64,000 bases of DNA from Mesocentrotus franciscanus (GCA_037976565.1 CP137682.1:24451973-24515972), one strand, 5' to 3'; shown: positions 36,637 to 49,720, numbered from the stretch's first letter. Numbers and translations: made by a program. The notes: generated by a model from the letters alone, not told the origin.

Positions 36637-36863
36637 CTTTGATTTTGATGCCTCAGAGGCCATCGTTGAGTAGAACTCATCACTCAGCTTGACATGCCAC
36701 ATATCCAGTGATCGAAGATTTGGCATAGAGCAGAGACCTCTCGCATAATGAGAGGATGCATGAGAACCCAGATCTGCCCTCTTGTGCTTTAGCTTCTCAA
36801 TCTGGTGATGTGACAGGACAGGTTGAATAGAGTGAGTAGTATTATCAAGTATAGAGGATATGT
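36637..36863 (-). CDS. Array LRR exon copy 22 (open, no Met)
   Basis: Duplicate of copy 20 (KHKR, DMWHV). Confidence 0.58.
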
Positions 36864-36882
36864 CTAGTTTGAATATTTTCTA

Positions 36883-37947
36883 TGGTTTAATGGTTCAAAC
36901 CTATTTTCTACTTTCTAATATTACTTAATAAGAAAACATAAACAAAACAAGGCAGTGCATTACCAAAATCGGTACAATAATAATGTTGCAATTATTAAAT
37001 GATGAACATACTTCTTTTGAGAACATACACATTGCACAATTATCAAAGAATTGTAGATAATATAATCGTTCTTAATTACATCTTAATTTGAGAAAAAGTG
37101 GAGGAATGTATAAAAGAAGCAGAGCTGGTGAGGCTATAGGTCCCCTTTTAGGAAATAATCCTTGTATTCAAGAATGAAAAAAGGTAATACAAAAACGAGT
37201 TTAGTGCAAGGATAGAGAGAAAAAAGGAAAGAGAATAGGATAGACAAGGAAGAAGAAGAAGAAGATAAGGTGAAAGAACAGGAAGGAGGAGAGGGAAAGG
37301 AAAGAAAGAAAGAGAGAGAAAGAGACAGGGTGCAGCATCCTAAGTTCATATGAGTTCAAGCAAGTACATTTCAACAAAAGGGTAGTACGCAGTTGTAACA
37401 TTGAATGACTGTCAGGCTTATCACGAGAAGCCTATTGAAATTTACTAAGGGAGAAACCCGTTAAAGGTATGTGCATGGTTTCTTATGAGATATACATCTG
37501 AATACATTAGGGTTAGGCCCGCCCCCACTCAGTGTCATTTAGAGTACGCGTATGCTTGTTCCCTCCCTTTGAAAGCACCCCCTTATCTCAGTACTGCCAA
37601 CATTTCTGAACCCCCTTTGGGCTTTTCGCGGGCTTTTTCTGCCTTGGAGACCCCCCTAGATCCGGAACACTGCTCAATTTACCCCCCTATCTATGATATT
37701 CAAGATATTTTATAACCCCCTTTTAAAATTTCTCAGGAATCCAAAGAGAGATAGAGGAAAAACACCCCTTTTTTAAAGAAATCTCCGGGTGAAAAGTCAA
37801 ATACACCCTCTTTTTTTACAATTCTCGGGCCAGACTTTGTCGCAAAAAGTACTCCTTTACCGGAGATTTTGGGAACACTAATGCGGTCCCTCCGACACAG
37901 GAGTGGGGGTAGGGTTGCCAAGTCCTGCATCCACAAATAATCGAAAC
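36883..37947. mobile_element. Composite insertion B+C, copy 3
   Basis: Same junctions as copy 1; a few bases are lost near 37615 (CCCTTTGGGC). Confidence 0.75.
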
Positions 37948-38016
37948 ATTGTCATTAATGTAACATTATTAACTTCCACTTAGACTTTTAAAGCAAGGAA
38001 AAGAGAAGGGAGAGAG

Positions 38017-38041
38017 ATATATATATATATATATATATATA
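38017..38041. repeat. (AT)n microsatellite, 25 bp
   Basis: Length variant of the site at 35214. Confidence 0.9.
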
Positions 38042-38561
38042 GAGCGGCACTGAGCCAGAGACATTATGAGACACAGAGAGAGATAGAGAAAAACCCGAAG
38101 GAAGTGGGTTGGTAATATAAAAGAAAGACGAGATGAGGAAAGACGAACAAATGTCATCAATTATAGATGGTCTGTTCAAGCAGAATAAAGCTGTTATATC
38201 CGTCTATTTACAATGCACATGTAAAATTTATTTCCTAAGACTATTGACAAAATTGAAAAAAATTCTAAAAATAGAATGTTATATATACTATTTGTAGGAT
38301 ACATGCTTTTAAACACGCTTTTATATGAATCCATATCTTTATGATACCAAATTTTATTTTACTCACATGATTGTTTTTTCTTCTTTTGTCAGCATGACAA
38401 ACTATTTATTATATTGATATGAGAGTGTTGGTGACTAGTGTTTATAAATGATTTCTTTTAAAAAGTCTGAAAATACAGTTACCCCATAATTATGTTGAAT
38501 TTGAAGAATGCAAAAGTATATAGAAACAAATCGTTTCCAATTAAAATCGTGTTTGGTATAC

Positions 38562-38786
38562 CTTTGATCTTGATGCCTCAGAGGCGATCGTCGAGTAGAA
38601 CTCATCACTCAGCTTTACACTGTCCAGATCCAGTGATCGAAGATTTGGCATGAAGCAGAGACCTCTCGTAATGAGAGGATGCGTGAGAACCCAGATCTGC
38701 CGTCTTGTGCGTTAGCTCCTCAATCTGGTGGTGTGACAGGACAGGTTGAATAGAGTGAATAGTATTATCAAGTATAGACGACATGT
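38562..38786 (-). pseudogene. Array LRR exon copy 23, 2-nt frameshift
   Basis: THKT / GSHAS and DLDSV type. CG is lost from CTCTCGCG (around 38668); 225 nt. Confidence 0.72.
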
Positions 38787-39383
38787 CTAATATAAATAAA
38801 CTTAGACTTTTACAGCAAGGGAAAGAGAAAGGAGAGAGCGGGATAGAGAGAGAGAGAGAGACCGGGACAGAGACAGAGACATAATGAGAAACAGAGAGAG
38901 ATAGAGAGAAAAACCCCGAAGGAAGTGGGTGTGGTAATATAAAAGAAAGACGAGATGAGGAAAGACGAACAAATGTCATCAATTATAGATGGTCTGTTCA
39001 AGCAAAATAAAGCTGTTATATCCGTCTATTTACAATGCACATGTAAAATTTATTTCCTATTAAAGACTATTGACAAAATTGAAAAAAATTCTAAAAATAG
39101 AATGTTATATATACTATTTGTAGGATACATGCTTTTAAAACACGCTTTTATATGAATCCATATCTTTATGATACCAAATTTTATTTTACTCACATGATTT
39201 TTTTCTTCTTTTTGTCAGCATGACAAACTATTTATTATATTGATATGAGAGTGCTGGTGACTAGTGTTTATATATGATTTCTTTTAAAAAGTCTGAAAAT
39301 ACAGTTACCCCATATGTTGAATTTGAAGAATGCAAAAGTATATAGAAACAAATCGTTTCCAATTGAAATCGTGTTTGGTATAC

Positions 39384-39610
39384 CTTTGATCTTGATGCCT
39401 CAGAGGCGATCGTCGAGTAGAACTCATCACTCAGCTTCACACTGTCCAGATTCAGTGATCGAAGATTTGGCATGAAGCAGAGACCTCTCGCGTAATGAGA
39501 GGATGCAGCAGAACCCAGATCTGCGTCCCAGTGCGATAGCTTCTCAATCTGGTGATGTGACAGGACAGGTTGAATAGAGTGAATAATATTATCAAGTACA
39601 GACGACATGT
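39384..39610 (-). CDS. Array LRR exon copy 24 (open)
   Basis: Duplicate of copy 19 (SHWD, NLDSV). Confidence 0.62.
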
Positions 39611-40266
39611 CTGATTTCAAAAATATTTGTTATTGGCATTATGTAACATCATTAACCTATACTTAGACTTTTAAAGCAAGAGAAAGAGAAAGAGAAAAGA
39701 GGAAAGAGAGGGAAAAGGAAAGGAAAGGAAAGAAAGAGAGAGAGAGAGAGAGAGAGAGGGGGAGATAGAGAGACGGGCTAAAAGCACAAAGAAAAGGGTT
39801 GGGTAAGAGCACAGAAAGACGAGATGGAGTAAGACAAAATTTGAATAATTATAAATAGTTGTAAAGGAGAGACCGTGTCTGTTGAAGCAGAATACAAATA
39901 TGTTATCCTTTTATCTACAGTGTACATGATTGTGATATCTCATTGAGACTATTTACAAATGTAAATAATTTCTCTTTAAAAATGCGAACAATTATTTATA
40001 GTATACGTTGTCGTGTTTTAAAAAACATTAAAAATATGAATCTATTTCACTATGTCACCAAAGTTCATTCTATTCACATGATTTATTTACTTGTCAGCTT
40101 GGCCAAAATGTTATTATATTGATATGAGAGTACTCGTGACTAATGAAAATAAATGATTTCTATTTTTATTTAATGTGAAAAAATGTATCCACATGTTCAG
40201 TTTAAAGAATGCAAAAATATTTGGGGAAAGATTATTGTTTCCAATAGAAATCGTGTTTGGGTATAC

Positions 40267-40493
40267 CTTTGATTTTGATGCCTCAGAGGCCATCGTTGAG
40301 TAGAACTCATCACTCAGCTTGACATGCCACATATCCAGTGATCGAAGATTTGGCATAGAGCAGAGACCTCTCGCATAATGAGAGGATGCATGAGAACCCA
40401 GATCTGCCCTCTTGTGCTTTAGCTTCTCAATCTGGTGATGTGACAGGACAGGTTGAATAGAGTGAGTAGTATTATCAAGTATAGAGGATATGT
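40267..40493 (-). CDS. Array LRR exon copy 25 (open, no Met)
   Basis: Duplicate of copy 20 (KHKR, DMWHV). Confidence 0.58.
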
Positions 40494-40512
40494 CTAGTTT
40501 GAATATTTTCTA

Positions 40513-41575
40513 TGGTTTAATGGTTCAAACCTATTTTCTACTTTCTAATATTACTTAATAAGAAAACATAAACAAAACAAGGCAGTGCATTACCAAAATC
40601 GGTACAATAATAATGTTGCAATTATTAAATGATGAACATACTTCTTTTGAGAACATACACATTGCACAATTATCAAAGAATTGTAGATAATATAATCGTT
40701 CTTAATTACATCTTAATTTGAGAAAAAGTGGAGGAATGTATAAAAGAAGCAGAGCTGGTGAGGCTATAGGTCCCTTTTAGGAAATAATCCTTGTATTCAA
40801 GAATGAAAAAGGTAATACAAAAACGAGTTTAGTGCAAGGATAGAGAGAAAAAAGGAAAGAGAATAGGATAGACAAGGAAGAAGAAGAAGAAGATAAGGTG
40901 AAAGAACAGGAAGGAGGAGAGGGAAAGGAAAGAAAGAAAGAGAGAGAAAGAGACAGGGTGCAGCATCCTAAGTTCATATGAGTTCAAGCAAGTACATTTC
41001 AACAAAAGGGTAGTACGCAGTTGTAACATTGAATGACTGTCAGGCTTATCACGAGAAGCCTATTGAAATTTACTAAGGGAGAAACCCGTTAAAGGTATGT
41101 GCATGGTTTCTTATGAGATATACATCTGAATACATTAGGTTAGGCCCGCCCCCACTCAGTGTCATTTAGAGTACGCGTATGCTTGTTCCCTCCCTTTGAA
41201 AGCACCCCCTTATCTCAGTACTGCCAACATTTCTGAACCCCCCTTTCGTGGGCTTTTCGCGGGCTTTTTCTGCCTTGGAGACCCCCTAGATCCGGAACAC
41301 TGCTCAATTTACCCCCCTATCTATGATATTCAAGATATTTTATAACCCCTTTTAAAATTTCTCAGGAATCCAAAGAGAGATAGAGGAAAACACCCCTTTT
41401 TTAAAGAAATCTCCGGGTGAAAAGTCAAATACACCCTCTTTTTTACAATTCTCGGGCCAGACTTTGTCGCAAAAAGTACTCCTTTACCGGAGATTTTGGG
41501 AACACTAATGCGGTCCCTCCGACACAGGAGTGGGGGGTAGGGTTGCCAAGTCCTGCATCCACAAATAATCGAAAC
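40513..41575. mobile_element. Composite insertion B+C, copy 4
   Basis: Same junctions as copy 1. Confidence 0.75.
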
Positions 41576-41648
41576 ATTGTCATTAATGTAACATTATTAA
41601 CTTCCACTTAGACTTTTAAAGCAAGGAAAAGAGAAGGGAGAGAGAGAG

Positions 41649-41673
41649 ATATATATATATATATATATATATA
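41649..41673. repeat. (AT)n microsatellite, 25 bp
   Basis: Length variant of the site at 35214. Confidence 0.9.
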
Positions 41674-42197
41674 GAGCGGCACTGAGCCAGAGACATTATG
41701 AGACACAGAGAGAGATAGAGAGAAAAACCCCGAAGGAAGTGGGTTGGTAATATAAAAGAAAGACGAGATGAGGAAAGACGAACAAATGTCATCAATTATA
41801 GATGGTCTGTTCAAGCAGAATAAAGCTGTTATATCCGTCTATTTACAATGCACATGTAAAATTTATTTCCTAAGACTATTGACAAAATTGAAAAAATTCT
41901 AAAAATAGAATGTTATATATACTATTTGTAGGATACATGCTTTTAAAACACGCTTTTATATGAATCCATATCTTTATGATACCAAATTTTATTTTACTCA
42001 CATGATTGTTTTTTCTTCTTTTTGTCAGGATGACAAACTATTTATTATATTGATATGAGAGTGTTGGTGACTAGTGTTTATAAATGATTTCTTTTAAAAA
42101 GTCTGAAAATACAGTTACCCCATAATTATGTTGAATTTGAAGAATGCAAAAGTATATAGAAACAAATCGTTTCCAATTAAAATCGTGTTTGGTATAC

Positions 42198-42424
42198 CTT
42201 TGATCTTGATGCCTCAGAGGCGATCGTCGAGTAGAACTCATCACTCAGCTTTACACTGTCCAGATCCAGTGATCGAAGATTTGGCATGAAGCAGAGACCT
42301 CTCGCGTAATGAGAGGATGCGTGAGAACCCAGATCTGCCGTCTTGTGCGTTAGCTCCTCAATCTGGTGGTGTGACAGGACAGGTTGAATAGAGTGAATAG
42401 TATTATCAAGTATAGACGACATGT
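42198..42424 (-). CDS. Array LRR exon copy 26 (open)
   Basis: Windows THKT / GSHAS and DLDSV; short acceptor architecture. Confidence 0.62.
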
Positions 42425-43024
42425 CTAATATAAATAAACTTAGACTTTTACAGCAAGGGAAAGAGAAAGGAGAGAGCGGGATAGAGAGAGAGAGAGAGAC
42501 CGGGACAGAGACAGAGACATAATGAGAAACAGAGAGATAGAGAGAAAAACCCCGAAGGAAGTGGGTGTGGTAATATAAAAGAAAGACGAGATGAGGAAAG
42601 ACGAACAAATGTCATCAATTATAGATGGTCTGTTCAAGCAAAATAAAGCTGTTATATCCGTCTATTTACAATGCACATGTAAAATTTATTTCCTATTAAA
42701 GACTATTGACAAAATTGAAAAAAATTCTAAAAATAGAATGTTATATATACTATTTGTAGGATACATGCTTTTAAAACACGCTTTTATATGAATCCATATC
42801 TTTATGATACCAAATTTTATTTTACTCACATGATTGTTTTTCTTCTTTTGTCAGCATGACAAACAATTTATTATATTGATATGAGAGTGTTGGTGACTAG
42901 TGTTTATAAATGATTTCTTTTTAAAAAGTCTGAAAATACAGTTACCCCATAATTATGTTGAATTTGAAGAATGCAAAAGTATATAGAAACAAATCGTTTC
43001 CAATTAAAATCGTGTTTGGTATAC

Positions 43025-43249
43025 CTTTGATCTTGATGCCTCAGAGGCGATCGTCGAGTAGAACTCATCACTCAGCTTTACACTGTCCAGATCCAGTGAT
43101 CGAAGATTTGGCATGAAGCAGAGACCTCGCGTAATGAGAGGATGCGTGAGAACCCAGATCTGCCGTCTTGTGCGTTAGCTCCTCAATCTGGTGGTGTGAC
43201 AGGACAGGTTGAATAGAGTGAATAGTATTATCAAGTATAGACGACATGT
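43025..43249 (-). pseudogene. Array LRR exon copy 27, 2-nt frameshift
   Basis: Almost the same as copy 26 but TC is lost in CTCTCGCG (around 43127). Confidence 0.72.
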
Positions 43250-43845
43250 CTAATATAAATAAACTTAGACTTTTACAGCAAGGGAAAGAGAAGGAGAGAG
43301 AGCGGGATAGAGAGAGAGAGAGACCGGGACAGAGACAGAGACATAATGAGAAACAGAGAGAGATAGAGAGAAAAACCCCGAAGGAAGTGGGTGTGGTAAT
43401 ATAAAAGAAAGACGAGATGAGGAAAGACGAACAAATGTCATCAATTATAGATGGTCTGTTCAAGCAAAATAAAGCTGTTATATCCGTCTATTTACAATGC
43501 ACATGTAAAATTTATTTCCTATTAAAGACTATTGACAAAATTGAAAAAAATTCTAAAAATAGAATGTTATATATACTATTTGTAGGATACATGCTTTTAA
43601 AACACGCTTTTATATGAATCCATATCTTTATGATACCAAATTTTATTTTACTCACATGATTTTTTTCTTCTTTTTGTCAGCATGACAAACTATTTATTAT
43701 ATTGATATGAGAGTGCTGGTGACTAGTGTTTATATATGATTTCTTTTTAAAAGTCTGAAAATACAGTTACCCCATATGTTGAATTTGAAGAATGCAAAAG
43801 TATATAGAAACAAATCGTTTCCAATTGAAATCGTGTTTGGTATAC

Positions 43846-44070
43846 CTTTGATCTTGATGCCTCAGAGGCGATCGTCGAGTAGAACTCATCACTCAGCTTC
43901 ACACTGTCCAGATTCAGTGATCGAAGATTTGGCATGAAGCAGAGACCTCTCGTAATGAGAGGATGCAGCAGAACCCAGATCTGCGTCCCAGTGCGATAGC
44001 TTCTCAATCTGGTGATGTGACAGGACAGGTTGAATAGAGTGAATAATATTATCAAGTACAGACGACATGT
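43846..44070 (-). pseudogene. Array LRR exon copy 28, 2-nt frameshift
   Basis: SHWD / NLDSV type (as copy 19) with CG lost near 43952. Confidence 0.72.
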
Positions 44071-44724
44071 CTGATTTCAAAAATATTTGTTATTGGCATT
44101 ATGTAACATCATTAACCTATACTTAGACTTTTAAAGCAAGAGAAAGAGAAAGAGAAAAAGAGGAAAGAGAGGGAAAAGGAAAGGAAAGGAAAGAAAGAGA
44201 GAGAGAGAGAGAGAGAGGGGGAGATAGAGACGGGCTAAAAGCACAAAGAAAAAGGGTTGGGTAAGAGCACAGAAAGACGAGATGGAGTAAGACAAAATTT
44301 GAATAATTATAAATAGTTGTAAAGGAGAGACCGTGTCTGTTGAAGCAGAATACAAATATGTTATCCTTTTATCTACAGTGTACATGATTGTGATATCTCA
44401 TTGAGACTATTTACAAATGTAAATAATTTCTCTTTAAAAATGCGAACAATTATTTATAGTATACGTTGTCGTGTTTTTAAAAACATTAAAAATATGAATC
44501 TATTTCACTATGTCACCAAAGTTCATTCTATTCACATGATTTATTTACTTGTCAGCTTGGCCAAAATGTTATTATATTGATATGAGAGTACTCGTGACTA
44601 ATGAAAATAAATGATTTCTATTTTTATTTAATGTGAAAAAATGTATCCACATGTTCAGTTTAAAGAATGCAAAAATATTTGGGGAAAGATTATTGTTTCC
44701 AATAGAAATCGTGTTTGGGTATAC

Positions 44725-44951
44725 CTTTGATTTTGATGCCTCAGAGGCCATCGTTGAGTAGAACTCATCACTCAGCTTGACATGCCACATATCCAGTGAT
44801 CGAAGATTTGGCATAGAGCAGAGACCTCTCGCATAATGAGAGGATGCATGAGAACCCAGATCTGCCCTCTTGTGCTTTAGCTTCTCAATCTGGTGATGTG
44901 ACAGGACAGGTTGAATAGAGTGAGTAGTATTATCAAGTATAGAGGATATGT
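44725..44951 (-). CDS. Array LRR exon copy 29 (open, no Met)
   Basis: Duplicate of copy 20 (KHKR, DMWHV). Confidence 0.58.
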
Positions 44952-44970
44952 CTAGTTTGAATATTTTCTA

Positions 44971-46039
44971 TGGTTTAATGGTTCAAACCTATTTTCTACT
45001 TTCTAATATTACTTAATAAGAAAACATAAACAAAACAAGGCAGTGCATTACCAAAATCGGTACAATAATAATGTTGCAATTATTAAATGATGAACATACT
45101 TCTTTTGAGAACATACACATTGCACAATTATCAAAGAATTGTAGATAATATAATCGTTCTTAATTACATCTTAATTTGAGAAAAAGTGGAGGAATGTATA
45201 AAAGAAGCAGAGCTGGTGAGGCTATAGGTCCCCTTTTAGGAAATAATCCTTGTATTCAAGAATGAAAAAAGGTAATACAAAAAACGAGTTCAGTGCAAGG
45301 ATAGAGAGAAAAAAGGAAAGAGAATAGGATAGACAAGGAAGAAGAAGAAGATAAGGTGAAAGAACAGGAAGGAGGAGAGGGAAAGGAAAGAAAGAAAGAG
45401 AGAGAAAGAGACAGGGTGCAGCATCCTAAGTTCATATGAGTTCAAGCAAGTACATTTCAACAAAAGGGTAGTACGCAGTTGTAACATTGAATGACTGTCA
45501 GGCTTATCACGAGAAGCCTATTGAAATTTACTAAGGGAGAAACCCGTTAAAGGTATGTGCATGGTTTCTTATGAGATATACATCTGAATACATTAGGGTT
45601 AGGCCCGCCCCCACTCAGTGTCATTTAGAGTACGCGTATGCTTGTTCCCTCCCTTTGAAAGCACCCCCTTATCTCAGTACTGCCAACATTTCTGAACCCC
45701 CCTTTCGTGGGCTTTTCGCGGGCTTTTTCTGCCTTGGAGACCCCCCTAGATCCGGAACACTGCTCAATTTACCCCCCTATCTATGATATTCAAGATATTT
45801 TATAACCCCCTTTTAAAATTTCTCAGGAATCCAAAGAGAGATAGAGGAAAAACACCCCTTTTTTAAAGAAATCTCCGGGTGAAAAGTCAAATACACCCTC
45901 TTTTTTTACAATTCTCGGGCCAGACTTTGTCGCGCAAAAAGTACTCCTTTACCGGAGATTTTGGGAACACTAATGCGGTCCCTCCGACACAGGAGTGGGG
46001 GTAGGGTTGCCAAGTCCTGCATCCACAAATAATCGAAAC
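44971..46039. mobile_element. Composite insertion B+C, copy 5
   Basis: Same junctions as copy 1; this is the last copy, ending the block-2 series. Confidence 0.75.
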
Positions 46040-46106
46040 ATTGTCATTAATGTAACATTATTAACTTCCACTTAGACTTTTAAAGCAAGGAAAAGAGAAG
46101 GGAGAG

Positions 46107-46110
<4 letters not shown>

Positions 46111-46139
<29 letters not shown>
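46111..46139. repeat. (AT)n microsatellite, 29 bp
   Basis: Longest variant of the site at 35214. Confidence 0.9.
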
Positions 46140-46140
<1 letters not shown>

Positions 46141-46659
46141 CGGCACTGAGCCAGAGACATTATGAGACACAGAGAGAGATAGAGAGAAAACCCCCGAAGG
46201 AAGTGGGTTGGTAATATAAAAGAAAGACGAGATGAGGAAAGACGAACAAATGTCATCAATTATAGATGGTCTGTTCAAGCAGAATAAAGCTGTTATATCC
46301 GTCTATTTACAATGCACATGTAAAATTTATTTCCTAAGACTATTGACAAAATTGAAAAAATTCTAAAAATAGAATGTTATATATACTATTTGTAGGATAC
46401 ATGCTTTTAAAACACGCTTTTATATGAATCCATATCTTTATGATACCAAATTTTATTTTACTCACATGATTGTTTCTTCTTTTTGTCAGGATGACAAACT
46501 ATTTATTATATTGATATGAGAGTGTTGGTGACTAGTGTTTATAAATGATTTCTTTTTAAAAAGTCTGAAAATACAGTTACCCCATAATTATGTTGAATTT
46601 GAAGAATGCAAAAGTATATAGAAACAAATCGTTTCCAATTAAAATCGTGTTTGGTATAC

Positions 46660-46886
46660 CTTTGATCTTGATGCCTCAGAGGCGATCGTCGAGTAGAACT
46701 CATCACTCAGCTTTACACTGTCCAGATCCAGTGATCGAAGATTTGGCATGAAGCAGAGACCTCTCGCGTAATGAGAGGATGCGTGAGAACCCAGATCTGC
46801 CGTCTTGTGCGTTAGCTCCTCAATCTGGTGGTGTGACATGACAGGTTGAATAGAGTGAATAGTATTATCAAGTATAGACGACATGT
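46660..46886 (-). CDS. Array LRR exon copy 30 (open)
   Basis: THKT / GSHAS and DLDSV like copy 26, with VMSHHQ for VLSHHQ. It has the long acceptor region (TTTAAGTATTTTCTATAG), so it joins block-2 exon sequence to a different flank: a recombination point. Confidence 0.62.
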
Positions 46887-47524
46887 CTAATTTAAGTATT
46901 TTCTATAGTCATTAATGTAACTTTAACAGCCTCTACTTAGACTTTTAAAGCAAATGAGGGAGAAGGTAGAGAGAGCGAGAGAGAGAGAGAGAGACGGACA
47001 GAGAAAGAAGATACATAATGAGAGACAGAGAGAGATAAAGAGAAAAAACAATGGAAATAGGTGTGGTAAGAGCAAAGAAAAACAAGATGAAGGAAAAAAC
47101 AAACAAGTGTGATTAATTATAGATAGTTCGAAAAGCGAGACCGTGTCTGTTTAAGCAGAATAAAAGTGTTATATCCGACTATTCAAAATGCCACATGTAA
47201 AATTAATTTCCTGCCAATATTGGCAGACTATAAGTAATTTTTTTTTTTAATGCGAAATACTATTCATAGGATAAGTAATTTTTGCAGGCTTTTTTATGAA
47301 TCTATATCATTATGGCACCAAAATTCATTCTATTCATTCGATTTGTATCTTTGTCAGCGTGGCCAAAACTATTTTTTAATTGATATGAGAGTGCTCGTGA
47401 CTAATGTTTATAAATGATTATTTGTTTTAAAGTTTGAAAAGACAGTTCCCTCATTATATTGAATTTGAAGAATGCTAAATTATATAGAAATAAATCCTTT
47501 CAAATGAAATCTTGTTGGGTATAC

Positions 47525-47751
47525 CTTTGATCTTGAAGCCTCAGTGGCCATCATGGAGTAGAACTCATCACTCAGCTTCACACCGTCCAGATTCAGTGAT
47601 CGAAGATTTGGCATGAAGCAGAGACCTCTCGCGTAATGAGAGGATGCAGCAGAACCCAGATCTGCCCTCGTGTGCTTTAGCTCCTCAATCTGGTGATGTG
47701 ACAAGACAGGTTAAATAGAGTGAAAAGTATCATCAAGTATAGACGACATGT
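47525..47751 (-). pseudogene. Array LRR exon copy 31, nonsense TAA
   Basis: The codon for Gln after HSI is TAA (47711-47713). Windows KHTR and NLDGV. Otherwise complete, with both splice sites. Confidence 0.75.
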
Positions 47752-48354
47752 CTAATTTAAATATTCACTGTTGTCATTAATTAAACTTCATTTACAACTA
47801 CTTAGGCTTTTAAAGCAAGGCAAAGTGTGAGAGAGAGAGAGAGAGAAGCCTGGACAGACCCAGAGACATAATGAGAGACTGAGAGAGATAGAGAGAAAAA
47901 ACCCGAGGGAAATGGGTGTCGTAAGAGCAAAGAAAGACGAGATGAAGAAAGACAAACAAATTTGATTAATTATAGATAATTAGAAAAGAGAGACCGTGTC
48001 TGTTCAAGCAGAATAAAAGCGTTATATACTTGTAAAATTAATTTCCTGCGACTATTGGCAAACTATAAGTAATATCTTTTCAAAAATGCGACATACTAGT
48101 TTTAGGATAAGTACTTGTATACACGCTCTGTTATGCATCTATATCATTATGACACCAAAGTTCATTCTATTCACATGATTTGCTTCCTTGTCAGCATGGC
48201 CAAACTGTTTGTAACATTGATATGAGAGTACTCGTGACTTATGTTTAGAATTTTTTTTTTCAAAGTCTGAAAATATTACCCCATATATTTAATTTGAAGA
48301 ATGCAAAAGTAATTCGAAACAAATCTTTTCCAATAGAAATCGTGCTTGGTATAC

Positions 48355-48578
48355 CTTTGACCTTGATGCCTCAGAGGCCATCGTTGAGTAGAACTCATCA
48401 CTCAGCTTCACACTCCACAGATACAATGATCGAAGATTTGGCATGAAGCAGAGACCTCTCGTAATGAGAGGATGCAGCAGAACCCAGATCTGCGTCTTGT
48501 GGTTTAGCTCCTCAATCTGGTGGTGTGACAGGACAGGTTGAATAGAGTGAATAGTATTATCAAGTATAGACGACATGT
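48355..48578 (-). pseudogene. Array LRR exon copy 32, compensated double frameshift
   Basis: 224 nt. A 1-nt loss near 48492 and a 2-nt loss near 48460 leave the frame open but replace ADLGSAASSHYA by QIWVLLHPLIT. Strand YLWSV. Short acceptor architecture. Confidence 0.65.
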
Positions 48579-49175
48579 CTTATATAAATAAACTTAGACT
48601 TTTACAGCAAGGGAAACAGAAAGGAGAGAGCGGGAGAGAGAGTGAGAGAGAGAGACCGGGACAGAGACAGAGACATAATGAGAAACAGAGAGAGATAAAG
48701 AGAAAGAGTCCCACAGGGAAAAGGGTGTTAAGAGAAAAGTAAGACGAGATGAAGAAAGACAAACAAATGCTATCAATTGTAGATTGTTTTTAAAGAGAGA
48801 CCGTGTCTGATCAAGCAGGATTAAAGTGTTATATCCGTCTTTTTACAATGCACATGTAAAATTAATCTTGCGACAATTGACTAAATTTAAATGATTTCTA
48901 AATAGAGAATGCTTAATACTATATATAATATTCATGTTTTTTAAACACGCTTTTGTATGAATCTATACCATTATGACACCAAAGTTCATTCTATTCACAG
49001 GTATTTATTTCCTTGTCAGCATGGCCAAACTATTTAATATATCGATATGAGAGTGCTCTTGAATAATGTATGATACCTTTTTAAAAGTGTGAAAATACAG
49101 TTACCCCATATGTTGAATTTGAGAATGCAAAACTTTTAAAAAATCATTTCGAATTGAGGTACTGTTTGAGTATAC

Positions 49176-49402
49176 CTTTGATTTTGATGCCTCAGTGGCC
49201 ATCGTTGAGTAGAACTCATCACTCAGCTTCACACTGTCCAGATCCAGTGATCGAAGATTTGGCACGAAGCAGAGACCTCTCGCGTAATGAGAGGATGCAG
49301 CAGAACCCAGATCTGCCGTCTCGTGCGATAGCTCCTCAATCTGGTGATGTGACAGGACATGTTGAACAGAGTGAATAGTAATATCAAGTATAGACGACAT
49401 GT
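49176..49402 (-). CDS. Array LRR exon copy 33 (open, shifted acceptor)
   Basis: Windows SHET and DLDSV, with SVQHVLSHHQ and FVPNLRSL. The usual AG before ACATG is CAC; an AG 3 nt further out (AAAG|TACACATG) would keep the same phase and add one codon. Same in copy 47. Confidence 0.55.
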
Positions 49403-49659
49403 GTACTTTAAATATTTTTCATTGTCATTAATGTAACATCATAAACCTCTACTTACACTATTTAAGCAAAGGAAAGAGATAGAAGTGAGAGAGAGAGAGA
49501 GAGAGAGGGACATAGCCAGTGACATAGAGAGACAGAGAGAGATATAGAGAAAAAACCCGTGGGAAATGGGCTTGGTAAGAGCAAAGAAAGACGAGATGTA
49601 GAAAGACAAACAAATTTGATTAATTATAGATAGTTAGAAAAGAGTGACCGTGTCTGTTC

Positions 49660-49720
49660 AAGCAGAATAAAAGTGTTATATAAAAAAAAGTGAGATAGAG
49701 AGGGAGTGACCCGGACAGAG
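49660..49720 (-). repeat. Exonless unit junction 4
   Basis: AAAAGTGTTATAT jumps directly to a second GA tract (AGTGAGATAGAGAGGG). The left half of a unit, exon included, is missing. Repeated at about 61990. Confidence 0.7.

Larger units (their letters stand above)
35141..37947 (-). repeat. Higher-order block 2, copy b (exon copies 21-22)
   Basis: 2.81 kb, two exons. It lacks the copy-18-type unit, 0.82 kb shorter than copy a. Confidence 0.8.
37948..41575 (-). repeat. Higher-order block 2, copy c (exon copies 23-25)
   Basis: 3.63 kb, three exons, colinear with copy a. Confidence 0.8.
41576..46039 (-). repeat. Higher-order block 2, copy d (exon copies 26-29)
   Basis: 4.46 kb, four exons: the copy-18-type unit is doubled (copies 26 and 27). 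Confidence 0.8.
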
